A stretch of 9,159 nt of DNA. Origin: Chloroflexi bacterium RBG_16_68_14. GTDB taxonomy: Bacteria; Chloroflexota; Dehalococcoidia; DSTF01; RBG-16-68-14. A model generated the notes under the pieces. The model was not told the DNA's origin, did no database searches, and worked only from the letters and a program-made list of their open reading frames with translations. The position numbers were made by a program, and so were the translations under genes. This document shows positions 1 through 6,578 of the stretch, piece after piece. The DNA is taken from assembly GCA_001796995.1 (NCBI GenBank), contig MGOB01000011.1:4756-13914 (forward strand), in the 5' to 3' direction. How positions within the stretch are numbered: the first letter of the stretch is position 1; each line of letters opens with the position of its first letter.

Positions 1-2
1 TC

Positions 3-284
3 CCGCTGCGGATCAGGCGCCTGGGGCCGGACGGGGCGCCGTGCGAGGACGTGACTGGCCTCTACTTGATAGACAAGCTCGGCGCGCTGCTCGCCGACGG
101 CACGCCCTTGCCCTCGCCCTGGGTGGAGGGCGTTCGCTACTTCAGCCAGTCGTTCCCCTGGGAGGGCCGGGCTGGTCTGCGTATCCTGAGGGAACGTCGG
201 CGGCTGAGGGAGATGTCGCGCGCGCTGGCTAGCCTTCGCGAGAACCTGCGTCTCCCTTTGGCCGGCGAAAGAGCGGGAGTGTAA
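3..284 (+). CDS. C-terminal fragment of an unrecognised protein (5' end outside window)
   Basis: The reading frame is open from the first complete codon at position 3 to a TAA at 282-284, giving 93 residues. Nearly every third codon position is G or C, so it is real coding sequence in this genome. A GTG at 51 could be read as a start, but the frame continues upstream with the same codon bias, so this is more likely the 3' end of a longer gene. The fragment has a hydrophobic/aromatic stretch (GLYLIDKLGALL, then PWVEGVRYFSQSFPW) and ends in an Arg/Leu-rich, probably helical segment (RILRERRRLREMSRALASLREN). I see no diagnostic motif and assign no function. Its stop codon overlaps the Shine-Dalgarno of the next gene, which suggests cotranscription with the PPOX and Mrp genes. 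Confidence 0.75.
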   Translation, partial: PLRIRRLGPDGAPCEDVTGLYLIDKLGALLADGTPLPSPWVEGVRYFSQSFPWEGRAGLRILRERRRLREMSRALASLRENLRLPLAGERAGV

Positions 285-289
285 GGAGG
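283..289 (+). promoter_or_regulatory. Shine-Dalgarno of the PPOX gene
   Basis: AAGGAGG lies 4 nt before the ATG at 294 and overlaps the TAA stop of the upstream gene at 282-284. It fixes the PPOX start and suggests translational coupling with the preceding gene. Confidence 0.75.
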
Positions 290-293
290 CATT

Positions 294-719
294 ATGAGCG
301 ACGCAGAGAAGAGAGAGGAGTTCCTCAAGCAAGGGAACGTAGCGGTGCTGGCGACGGTCGATACCAAGGGGCGCGCCCATGCCGCGCCAATCTGGTACCT
401 CTACGAGGGCGGCCAGTTCATCATGGCCACCGGCCGTGGCTCGCAGAAGCACAAGAACGTCGAGGCACACCCCGACGTGACCCTGGTCGTCGACGACCGG
501 ACGGTGCCCTACTACGCCGTGATGGCGCGGGGCCGGGTCGAGATCGGCCCGCGGCTGACGGAGGAGGAGCGCACCAGGATGGCGGTCCGCTACCTGGGCG
601 AGGAGCTGGGCCGGACCTACATCGCCCGCACCCAGGGCGAGAACTCAGTTAGCATCCGCCTCCGGCCCCGGAAGATCATTGAGTACAGCGGCCGGGCGGG
701 GCGACGGGAGGGTGGCTAG
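294..719 (+). CDS. PPOX-fold (pyridoxamine 5'-phosphate oxidase-like) flavin/F420-dependent protein
   Basis: This 141-residue protein has the pattern of the small split-barrel PPOX superfamily, subgroup of putative F420- or FMN-dependent enzymes (Rv1155-like). Residues 16-47 (VAVLATVDTKGRAHAAPIWY, then GGQFIMAT) form the first beta hairpins of the barrel. Residues 50-68 (SQKHKNVEAHPDVTLVVDD) match the usual cofactor phosphate-binding segment, with Lys/Arg before a 'N...P.v.l.v.d' stretch. Residues 118-132 (SVSIRLRPRKIIEYS) match the closing strand typical of the family. Length is normal for a single-domain, dimer-forming member, probably cytosolic. The cofactor (FMN or F420) and substrate cannot be read from the sequence. 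Start ATG 294 is supported by a strong Shine-Dalgarno. It sits in a tight plus-strand cluster, 9 nt after the unrecognised gene and 7 nt before the Mrp gene. Confidence 0.85.
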   Translation: MSDAEKREEFLKQGNVAVLATVDTKGRAHAAPIWYLYEGGQFIMATGRGSQKHKNVEAHPDVTLVVDDRTVPYYAVMARGRVEIGPRLTEEERTRMAVRYLGEELGRTYIARTQGENSVSIRLRPRKIIEYSGRAGRREGG

Positions 720-726
720 TACAACG

Positions 727-1767
727 ATGGTGGACGAAGCCACTGTCCGCGCCGCCGTCGGGAGCATGGCGGCCGCTGACGGCGCGCCGCTCCTGGCAGC
801 CGAAGAAGTGGCCTACGTGGTCGCTGAGGGTGACTGGGTCGCCGTCGTCCTGGGGAAGGAGGGCGCGCCGAAGGAGCTGCTGGCGCGGGCGCACCGTCAC
901 CTGAGCGATGCGTTCCCCGGCGTCGCCGTCGAGGTGCGGGCGGAAGGCCAGGTCTATCGGGGCGGTGGCGGATTCGGGGAAGGGCGCCACGTGGTGGCCG
1001 TCCTGGGCGGCAAAGGAGGCGTAGGGAAATCGACGCTGGCGGTCAACCTGGCCCTTACCCTCTCGGTTATGGGTGTCTCCACGGGGCTCCTGGACGGCGA
1101 CCTGAACGCGCCGGACATCCCTCATCTGCTGGGCGTCCACCCCCAGGAGGCGCCCCGCGGCACGGGCTGGGAGCTCGTCAGGAGCAAGGTCACGCCTCCC
1201 TCGCAGCGACGACGCCCCCACGAGCGCTTCGGCGTGGAAGTGATGTCGGTCGGCTTCGTGGTTCCCGAGCGGATGCCGCCGATGGTGACGAGCAGGCTGC
1301 TCGTCTCCACGCTGCTGCGCTACCTCATCTTCGAGGTCGCCTGGACGGCGGACGTCCTGCTCATCGACTCGCCGCCCGGCACGGGCGAGGAGCTCCAGGT
1401 CATGGCCCGCGAGCTACCCCTCTCCGGGGCCATCTTCGTCACCACTCCGCAGGACCTGGCGCAGATGGACGCGGAGCGCACCCTGGCGCTGCTGACGGAG
1501 CACGATGTGCCGGTCATCGGCCTGGTCCAGAACATGGCGTCCATGACCTGTCCCCACTGCGACGAGGAGATCGACATGTTCGCCCAGAGCCCCCGGCTGG
1601 CCGAGGCAGGCGTGCCCCTTCTGGGAAAGATCCCCTTCGATGTGCGGCTCTCGGTGACGGCGGACCGGGGCCTGCCGCTGGTGCTGGGCGACCCACAGGG
1701 CCCCATCGCCTACGAGTTCGCCAAGATCGGCAGCGTCGTGCGGCGCTGGCTGGCGGAGCGGGCCTAG
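727..1767 (+). CDS. mrp: Mrp/NBP35 (ApbC)-family P-loop ATPase, iron-sulfur cluster carrier
   Basis: The product is 346 residues from ATG 727. The family binds ATP and transfers [4Fe-4S] clusters to apoproteins in the cytosol. Visible motifs are the deviant Walker A GGKGGVGKS (residues 94-102), DGDLNAPD (123-130), the switch-like DSPPGTGEE (214-222), VTTPQDLAQMD (238-248), and the metal-binding CPHC (275-278) that separates Mrp proteins from MinD. Residues 1-75 resemble a degenerate MIP18/DUF59 domain: EGAPKELLARAHRHLSDAFPGVAVEV matches its second half, but the usual Cys is absent. The WRGP-like segment of typical Mrp is replaced by MVTSRLL (186-192). I chose ATG 727, 7 nt after the PPOX stop; GTG 712 and TTG 679 are in frame upstream but would overlap PPOX. 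A GGGAGG at 706-711 is a rather distant Shine-Dalgarno. The ATPase assignment is firm; the cluster-carrier role is by family. Confidence 0.9.
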   Translation: MVDEATVRAAVGSMAAADGAPLLAAEEVAYVVAEGDWVAVVLGKEGAPKELLARAHRHLSDAFPGVAVEVRAEGQVYRGGGGFGEGRHVVAVLGGKGGVGKSTLAVNLALTLSVMGVSTGLLDGDLNAPDIPHLLGVHPQEAPRGTGWELVRSKVTPPSQRRRPHERFGVEVMSVGFVVPERMPPMVTSRLLVSTLLRYLIFEVAWTADVLLIDSPPGTGEELQVMARELPLSGAIFVTTPQDLAQMDAERTLALLTEHDVPVIGLVQNMASMTCPHCDEEIDMFAQSPRLAEAGVPLLGKIPFDVRLSVTADRGLPLVLGDPQGPIAYEFAKIGSVVRRWLAERA

Positions 1768-1801
1768 GGGTGCCCTGCCGGGCGCTGAACCGGGCATAGG
1801 A

Positions 1802-1821
1802 GAAGGGCCACCTGGCCCTTC
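1802..1821. terminator. Strong hairpin downstream of mrp, possible terminator
   Basis: This is a perfect 8-bp inverted repeat (GAAGGGCC / GGCCCTTC) around an ACCT tetraloop, 34 nt after the mrp stop. There is no T-run after it, so it is not a classical intrinsic terminator. It could still stop transcription or protect a 3' end. A weaker GC repeat (TGCCC at 1771-1775 with GGGCA at 1792-1796) lies just before it. With the next possible promoter immediately downstream, the hairpin marks the likely operon boundary. Confidence 0.45.
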
Positions 1822-1847
1822 GCCGCGGAGCGAGCAGGCGCTATACT
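1819..1847 (+). promoter_or_regulatory. Possible promoter of the acyl-CoA dehydrogenase gene
   Basis: TATACT at 1842-1847 is a good -10 hexamer in an otherwise GC-rich gap. A poor -35 (TTCGCC, 1819-1824) lies 17 bp upstream and overlaps the 3' arm of the hairpin. The predicted start near 1854 would leave a leader of about 75 nt before the ATG at 1928. The support is the -10 sequence and its location only. Confidence 0.35.
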
Positions 1848-1913
1848 GGCCCAGAGTCACCCCGCCTACTCGCCTGGAACGTCGAAAATCGCTCCTTCAG
1901 AGAGCAGATGACG

Positions 1914-1920
1914 GGAGGGA
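1914..1920 (+). promoter_or_regulatory. Shine-Dalgarno of the acyl-CoA dehydrogenase gene
   Basis: GGAGGGA ends 7 nt before the ATG at 1928. It supports that start over an out-of-frame ATG at 1920. Confidence 0.65.
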
Positions 1921-1927
1921 TGCCGTA

Positions 1928-3169
1928 ATGGCCGGATACCTGGACCTCGACCGAACGCTCACGCCGGAGCAGGTCACCCTGCGTAAGGAGGTGCACCGGT
2001 TCGCAGAGGAGGTGCTCCGACCGGCCAGCGTCGAGCTGGACCGGCTCGCCGACCCAGAGGACGTGGTCAAGCGCGACTCCATCTTCTGGGATGTGTTCCG
2101 CAAGTTTTACGAGCAGGGCTATCACACCCGCACCCTACCCGAAGGGTTAGGCGGCACCGGGCTCTCCGTGGAGGAGCAGTGCATCGTGACGGAGGAGCTG
2201 GGCTGGGGGAGCGCCGACTTCGCCATCGGGCTGGGGGTGACCTCCTTTCCCTTCCTCTTCGCCGCCGGGACCGGCAACCCAGAGATCATGAACGACGTGG
2301 TGCGGCCCTTCCTCGAGGACCGGGAGGCCCGCTACGTCGGCTGCTGGGCGATCACCGAGCCCCACCACGGCTCCGACACCCTGGCGGCGGGGACGGAGGG
2401 TTTCCGCGACCCCAACGTCTTCTACGAAGTGACGGCGAGGGCGGACGGCGACGAGTGGGTGATCAACGGGCAAAAGGCGGCCTGGGTCTCCAACGGCACC
2501 ATCGCCACCCACGCCCTAACCTTCCTGGGCATCGAGGACAAGAAGGGGATGGGCATGGCCGGCGGCGGCGTGGCCTTGATCCCCCTCGGTCTGCCCGGTA
2601 TCTCCCGGGGCCGCGCTCTGGACAAGCTGGGACAGCGCGCCCTGAACCAGGGCGAGATCTTCTTCGACGGCGCGCGCATCCCCCGTCACTATATGATAGT
2701 GGGGCCGGAGGGCTACCAGATGGTGCTGGAGGGTGTGCTGGCGGGGGCCAACGCCTACATGGGGATCACCTTCGCCGGGCTGGCCCGGGCCGCCTTCGAG
2801 GAGGCGCTCGCCTATACCAAGCAGCGGGTGCAGGGAGGCAGGCCCATCTGCGAGCACCAACTGGTGCAGAAGAAGCTCTTCGATATGTTCATCAAGGTGC
2901 AGGCGGCCCGCGACCTGGCGCGCTCCACGCTCATCTACAACAGCAGCGGGCCGTCGGCGGCGCTCCAGTGCTCCATCGCGTCCAAGGTCTTCTGCACCAC
3001 TGTCGCCTTCGAGGTGGCCAGCGACGCCGTCCAGCTCTTCGGCGGCTACGGGCTGGCCAAGGGCGTCCTGGTGGAGAAGCTGCTGCGCGACGCCCGGGCC
3101 TCCATGATCGAGGACGGCTCCAACGACCTGCTCTCGCTGGTGGGCGCCCGCAAGATCATCGACGGCTAA
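1928..3169 (+). CDS. Acyl-CoA dehydrogenase family flavoprotein with Asp at the usual catalytic Glu position
   Basis: This 413-residue protein has the normal length and domain order of the acyl-CoA dehydrogenase superfamily. These are FAD enzymes that introduce a C2-C3 double bond into acyl-CoA and pass electrons to electron-transfer flavoprotein. The N-terminal helical domain covers about residues 10-130. The beta domain begins with the flavin/substrate signature CWAITEPHHGSD (139-150) and includes INGQKAAWVSNG (179-190) and FFDGARIP (245-252). The C-terminal helical domain carries QLFGGYGLAKGVLVEKLLRD (369-388). The segment RDARASMIEDGSND (387-400) aligns with the RDAKIYQIYEGT-type site of medium- and short-chain enzymes and puts Asp396 where those have catalytic Glu, with Glu395 beside it. 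The substrate is unknown. It has a good Shine-Dalgarno and its own possible promoter, and appears monocistronic, ending 16 nt from the convergent GNAT gene. Confidence 0.92.
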   Translation: MAGYLDLDRTLTPEQVTLRKEVHRFAEEVLRPASVELDRLADPEDVVKRDSIFWDVFRKFYEQGYHTRTLPEGLGGTGLSVEEQCIVTEELGWGSADFAIGLGVTSFPFLFAAGTGNPEIMNDVVRPFLEDREARYVGCWAITEPHHGSDTLAAGTEGFRDPNVFYEVTARADGDEWVINGQKAAWVSNGTIATHALTFLGIEDKKGMGMAGGGVALIPLGLPGISRGRALDKLGQRALNQGEIFFDGARIPRHYMIVGPEGYQMVLEGVLAGANAYMGITFAGLARAAFEEALAYTKQRVQGGRPICEHQLVQKKLFDMFIKVQAARDLARSTLIYNSSGPSAALQCSIASKVFCTTVAFEVASDAVQLFGGYGLAKGVLVEKLLRDARASMIEDGSNDLLSLVGARKIIDG

Positions 3170-3185
3170 GTCTGAGGCGACCGGC

Positions 3186-3677
3186 CTAGAGGTCGACCCG
3201 GTACCCCTCGTGGGTCGCCCTGAAGCCGAGGCGCTGATAGAAGCGGTGGGCTTCCTTGCGCTGCTTGTTGCTGGTGAGGGAGAGCTTATAGCAGCCGGCC
3301 CGCCGCGCCTCCCCCATGGCGTGGCGCAGCAGCAGCTCGCCGTAGCCGGCGCTGCGCTCGGCCGCGTCCACCACCACGTTCTCGACGATGGCGTAGGGCC
3401 GCCCCTGGTGGGAGAGGTTGGGGACGATGATGAGGGACGCCGTGCCTACCACCCGCCCCTGCGCCTCCGCCACCAGTAGTCGCTGACGCCGGTCGGCCTG
3501 GACCTCCTGAAAGGCCCGGCGATAGCTCTCCGGTAGGGGCGGGCCCAGCGCCTCGCGCGGCGTGTCCAGGGAGAGCTGCGCGAGCAGCTCCACGATGCGG
3601 GGCAGGTCGCTTTCCCTGGCGTCCCGCACCGCCGCGTCCGCCGGCGAGGCGTTGCTGGCGTTCGGGGAAGGCGGCAT
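3186..3677 (-). CDS. GNAT-family N-acetyltransferase
   Basis: This is a 163-residue single-domain GNAT protein, expected to move an acetyl group from acetyl-CoA to an amine; the acceptor is unknown. Residues 1-16 are a Pro/Ala/Ser-rich leader. The fold starts at VRDARESDLPRIVELLAQL (17-35), the usual beta1-alpha1. The central strand is LLVAEAQGRVVGTASLII (67-84). Motif A, ENVVVDAAERSAGYGELLL (99-117), contains the acetyl-CoA pyrophosphate loop R-S-A-G-Y-G (108-113). Motif B is EAHRFYQRLGFR (142-153), with the Tyr that often serves as general acid. An AGGAG (3685-3689 on the plus strand) lies 7 nt before the ATG. It follows gyrA by 42 nt on the same strand with no visible terminator, so it is probably cotranscribed. 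It ends 16 nt from the convergent acyl-CoA dehydrogenase stop. Confidence 0.88.
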   Translation of the reverse strand: MPPSPNASNASPADAAVRDARESDLPRIVELLAQLSLDTPREALGPPLPESYRRAFQEVQADRRQRLLVAEAQGRVVGTASLIIVPNLSHQGRPYAIVENVVVDAAERSAGYGELLLRHAMGEARRAGCYKLSLTSNKQRKEAHRFYQRLGFRATHEGYRVDL

Positions 3678-3719
3678 CTTCCGGCTCCTGGGATCCAGCG
3701 GCCTGCTTCTCGCGCTCGG

Positions 3720-4070
3720 CTAGCGGCGCGGCGCGGGCCGCCCGCCGCGGCCGTCGGCCCTCCCCTTGGTCGAGGTGCTAGCGCGCGTCGAACCGGCGGC
3801 GCGGGTCTTGGCCAGGGCAGCCTTGGCCTTGCTCAGGGCGGCGTTCGCCTTGGCCAGGGCCTCCTCGCTGCGGGCCACCGGCCGCGCCGCCTTCTGCTTG
3901 GGGACGGTTGCAGCCTTGCCCGCGGCCTTCGGCTTCGTGGCGGGCTTCGCCTTCGCTGCGGGCTTCGCCTTTGGCGCGCTGGGCTGGGCTGGCGCTTTCT
4001 TCCCCTTCTTCTGCGGTCGGGGTGGCTCAGAAGGCTCCGGCCCCTCGGCCGTTGCCGCCTCCTGCTGCTG
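3720..4070 (-). other. gyrA: Low-complexity Lys/Ala/Pro tail of GyrA (residues 829-944)
   Basis: After the last pinwheel strand (ASLAVIEME) the protein becomes low complexity. A short Glu/Pro segment (832-845) is followed by PRPQKKGKKAPAQPSAPKAK and further KPAA, KPAT and KPKAAGK units (846-888), then an Ala/Lys heptad block and an Arg/Gly/Ser end. The style is that of histone H1-like bacterial tails such as AlgP. The frame keeps the local third-position G/C bias and terminates just before GNAT, so it is a genuine extension and not a frameshift. Confidence 0.85.
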
Positions 4071-6554
4071 CTCCATCTCGATGACGGCCAGGGAGGCGAC
4101 AGTATCGCCCGGTGCGGGCCCGATGATGGAGACGCCCTGGGTGGACCGGCCCTGAACCGCGATCCCGTCCATCCGCGTGCGCAGGACGATGCCGTCCTGG
4201 GAGATGACGATGAGCTCTTGGGACTCCCTTACCATGCGGGCGGCTACCACCGGGCCGGTCTTCTCCAGCACCTTGAAGGTGATGACCCCGCCGCCACCGC
4301 GGTGATGGACGGGATACTCCTCGACGGGCGTCCGCTTGCCGAAGCCGTGGGCGCTCAGGGTGAGGAGCTCATCGCCGGCCGACACGATGTCCATGCTCAC
4401 TAGCCGCGCGCCCTTGCCCAGCCGGACGCCCCGGACGCCGCCGCTGGCGCGCGAGGCGGAGCGGAGCTCAGCGACCGGGAAGCGCACCGACTGCCCGTCC
4501 GAGGTGACGATGAGCACTTCGTCGCCCTCCTCGGCGAGCTTCGCCGAGACCAGCACGTCGTTGGCCTCCAGGTCCATGGCGATGAGCCCGGCCCTCCGCA
4601 CGGAGGCGAACTCGGAGAGGGAGGTCTTCTTCACCTCGCCCGTGGCCGTGGCCAGGACCATGGCGTCCTTCTGGAAGTCGCGGGCCGCCACCACCGCCGT
4701 CACCAGCTCTCGCTGGTCGATCTCGATGAGGTTGATGAGGGGGATGCCCCGCGCCTGGCGGGAGGCGTCGGGCACGTCGAAGACGCGGAGCCGGAAGACA
4801 CGGCCGCGATCGGTGAAGAAGAGCAGGCTATCGTGGGTGTCGGCGACGACCAGGCGGTGGACGGCGTCGGCCTCGCGGGTGACCATGCCGGTGATGCCGC
4901 GGCCGCCGCGCCGCTGCGGTCGATAGGTCTCCAGCGGCAGCCGCTTGATGTAGCCCCGGTTGCTGAGGGTGATCACAGCCTCCTGGTGGGCCACCAGGTC
5001 TTCCTCGGTGAACTGCTCCACCTCCTGGGCCACGATCTGAGTGCGACGCTCGTCGCCGTATTTCTGTTTGAGCTCCCGGACGTCCTCCTTGATGATGAAG
5101 TCGATCTTGCGCGGGTTGGCCAGCAGGTCCTCCAGCTCGTTGATCAGCTGGATGATCTCCCGGAACTCGTCCTCGAGCTTCTGTTGCTCCAGGCGGGCCA
5201 GGCGGCGCAACTGCATGTCGAGCACGGCCTGGGCCTGCCGGTCGCTCAGGTTGAAGGGCCGGGCCATGAGCCGCTGCTTCGCCTCTTCGGCGGATTGGGC
5301 GCGGCGGATGGTCTGGATCACCTGGTCCAGGTGCTGAAGAGCGGTGAGCAGCCCCTGGAGGATGTGCTCCCGCTCCCGCGCCTTCTCCAGGTCGAACTCG
5401 GCGCGGCGGCGGATCACGACGCGCCGGAAGTGGATGTACTGCTCCAGCGCCGTCTTCAGGTTGATCACCCGCGGCTGCCCTTCCACCAGGGCCAGCATGT
5501 TGACGGGGAAGGTGGCCTGCATGGGCGTGTGCTTGAAGAGGGCGTTCAGCACCTGCCGCGCCTGTCCGGTGCGGCTCAGCTCGATGACGATGCGCATGCC
5601 GTGGCGGTCCGATTCGTCCCGCAGGTCGCTGATGCCGTCGATCTTCTTGTCCCGCACCAGGGTGGCGATGCGTTCGATGAGGGCGGCCTTGTTCACCTGG
5701 TAGGGCAGCTCGCTGACGATGATCTGCATGCGGCCGCCGCGGGCCGTCTCCTCGATGTGGGTGCGCGCCTGCACGACGACGCGGCCGCGCCCGTCGCCGT
5801 AGGTCTGCTTGACCGCGTCCCGCAGCACGTCCTTGCGCTTGCCCTCGGCGTCGTACTCGTGCTCCCGGCGCAGCCGGTAGATGATGCCGCCGGTGGGGAA
5901 GTCCGGCCCCTTGACGACCTCGGCCAGCTCCTCGGTCGTGGTCTCCGGATCGTCGATGAGCCTGGCGAGGGCGTCGCAGATCTCGCCCAGGTTATGGGGC
6001 GGGATGCTGGTGGCCATGCCCACGGCGATGCCGCTGGCGCCGTTCACCAGCAGGTTGGGCAGGCGGGCGGGCAGCGGCATCGGCTCGCGCAGGCTGTCGT
6101 CGTAGTTGGGGACGAAATCGACGGTGTTGCGGTCGATGTCCGCCAGCATCTCCTCGGCGATGGGGGAGAGGCGCGCCTCCGTGTAGCGCATGGCCGCCGG
6201 CGGGTCGTTGTCCACGCTGCCGAAGTTGCCCTGCCCGTCGATCAGCGGGTAGCGCAGGGAGAAGGGCTGGGCCATGCGCACCATCGCCTCGTACACCGGG
6301 GCGTCGCCGTGGGGGTGGTAGCTCTTGAGCACCTCGCCCACGATGCCGGCGCTCTTCCGGTACCGGGAGGTCGGCCGGAGGCCGAGCGCGTGCATAGCAT
6401 AGAGGATGCGCCGCTGGACGGGCTTCAGGCCGTCGCGGGCGTCCGGCAGGGCGCGCGCCACGATCACGCTCATGGCGTAATCGAGGTAGGAGGCCCGCAT
6501 CTCCTCCTCGATCTTGACGGGCCGGATCGTGCCGATATTGCCGTCGGTCGTCAT
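3720..6554 (-). CDS. gyrA: DNA gyrase subunit A with a histone H1-like C-terminal tail
   Basis: GyrA is the breakage-reunion subunit of the A2B2 gyrase that introduces negative supercoils using ATP. The product is 944 residues. The winged-helix/tower core covers about residues 10-500, with the catalytic Tyr124 in AAMRYTEARL (Arg123 beside it) and the GQGNFGSVDNDPP segment (107-119). The C-terminal beta-pinwheel (about 528-825) opens with a canonical GyrA-box QRRGGRG (547-553), which supports GyrA rather than ParC. The quinolone-determining loop reads GDAPVYE (83-89): Ala85, Pro86 and Glu89 correspond to E. coli Ser83, Ala84 and Asp87. Residues 829-944 are an extra tail, first acidic and Pro-rich, then Lys/Ala/Pro-rich. 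The start is fixed by GGAGGAG 10 nt upstream. The gene lies only 24 nt from the upstream nuclease stop; no gyrB is in the window. Confidence 0.97.
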   Translation of the reverse strand: MTTDGNIGTIRPVKIEEEMRASYLDYAMSVIVARALPDARDGLKPVQRRILYAMHALGLRPTSRYRKSAGIVGEVLKSYHPHGDAPVYEAMVRMAQPFSLRYPLIDGQGNFGSVDNDPPAAMRYTEARLSPIAEEMLADIDRNTVDFVPNYDDSLREPMPLPARLPNLLVNGASGIAVGMATSIPPHNLGEICDALARLIDDPETTTEELAEVVKGPDFPTGGIIYRLRREHEYDAEGKRKDVLRDAVKQTYGDGRGRVVVQARTHIEETARGGRMQIIVSELPYQVNKAALIERIATLVRDKKIDGISDLRDESDRHGMRIVIELSRTGQARQVLNALFKHTPMQATFPVNMLALVEGQPRVINLKTALEQYIHFRRVVIRRRAEFDLEKAREREHILQGLLTALQHLDQVIQTIRRAQSAEEAKQRLMARPFNLSDRQAQAVLDMQLRRLARLEQQKLEDEFREIIQLINELEDLLANPRKIDFIIKEDVRELKQKYGDERRTQIVAQEVEQFTEEDLVAHQEAVITLSNRGYIKRLPLETYRPQRRGGRGITGMVTREADAVHRLVVADTHDSLLFFTDRGRVFRLRVFDVPDASRQARGIPLINLIEIDQRELVTAVVAARDFQKDAMVLATATGEVKKTSLSEFASVRRAGLIAMDLEANDVLVSAKLAEEGDEVLIVTSDGQSVRFPVAELRSASRASGGVRGVRLGKGARLVSMDIVSAGDELLTLSAHGFGKRTPVEEYPVHHRGGGGVITFKVLEKTGPVVAARMVRESQELIVISQDGIVLRTRMDGIAVQGRSTQGVSIIGPAPGDTVASLAVIEMEQQQEAATAEGPEPSEPPRPQKKGKKAPAQPSAPKAKPAAKAKPATKPKAAGKAATVPKQKAARPVARSEEALAKANAALSKAKAALAKTRAAGSTRASTSTKGRADGRGGRPAPRR
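3798..3860 (-). repeat. gyrA: Three tandem 7-residue (21-nt) repeats in the GyrA tail
   Basis: Residues 899-919 are three imperfect heptads: ALAKANA, ALSKAKA, ALAKTRA. The pattern A-L-x-K-x-x-A would form a helix with a Leu/Ala face and a Lys/Arg face. The DNA copies are diverged, so this is not a recent slippage array. Confidence 0.8.
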
Positions 6555-6564
6555 AGGCGGCTCA

Positions 6565-6576
6565 CTCCTCCAGGAG
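6565..6576 (-). promoter_or_regulatory. Shine-Dalgarno of gyrA, overlapping a small inverted repeat
   Basis: On the minus strand GGAGGAG (6565-6571) precedes the gyrA ATG by 10 nt, a strong site that fixes the start. It is immediately preceded by its near-complement, so CCTC/GAGG can fold into a 4-bp stem with a 3-nt loop that includes most of the site. Such a stem is weak and its effect is uncertain. Confidence 0.6.
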
Positions 6577-6578
6577 GC

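Noticed and set aside
679..726. Longer Mrp starting at TTG 679 or GTG 712
   Set aside because: TTG 679 would overlap the PPOX gene by 41 nt and add a Gly/Arg-rich stretch with no family similarity. GTG 712 has its purine-rich tract directly abutting the codon. ATG 727 leaves a 7-nt gap and is preferred.
676..1221. Minus-strand frames opposite the PPOX and mrp genes
   Set aside because: They have no motif and an Arg/Pro/Gly-rich composition, and they overlap well-supported plus-strand genes.
3170..3185. Shared bidirectional terminator between the dehydrogenase and GNAT genes
   Set aside because: The gap is 16 nt with no convincing stem or T-run; only short imperfect complementarity (ACCGG/CCGGT) extends into the GNAT coding end.
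2179..3189. 336-residue plus-strand frame inside the acyl-CoA dehydrogenase gene
   Set aside because: The Arg/Gly/Pro-rich product has no motif and is a frame-shifted shadow of the dehydrogenase, which is intact and motif-complete.
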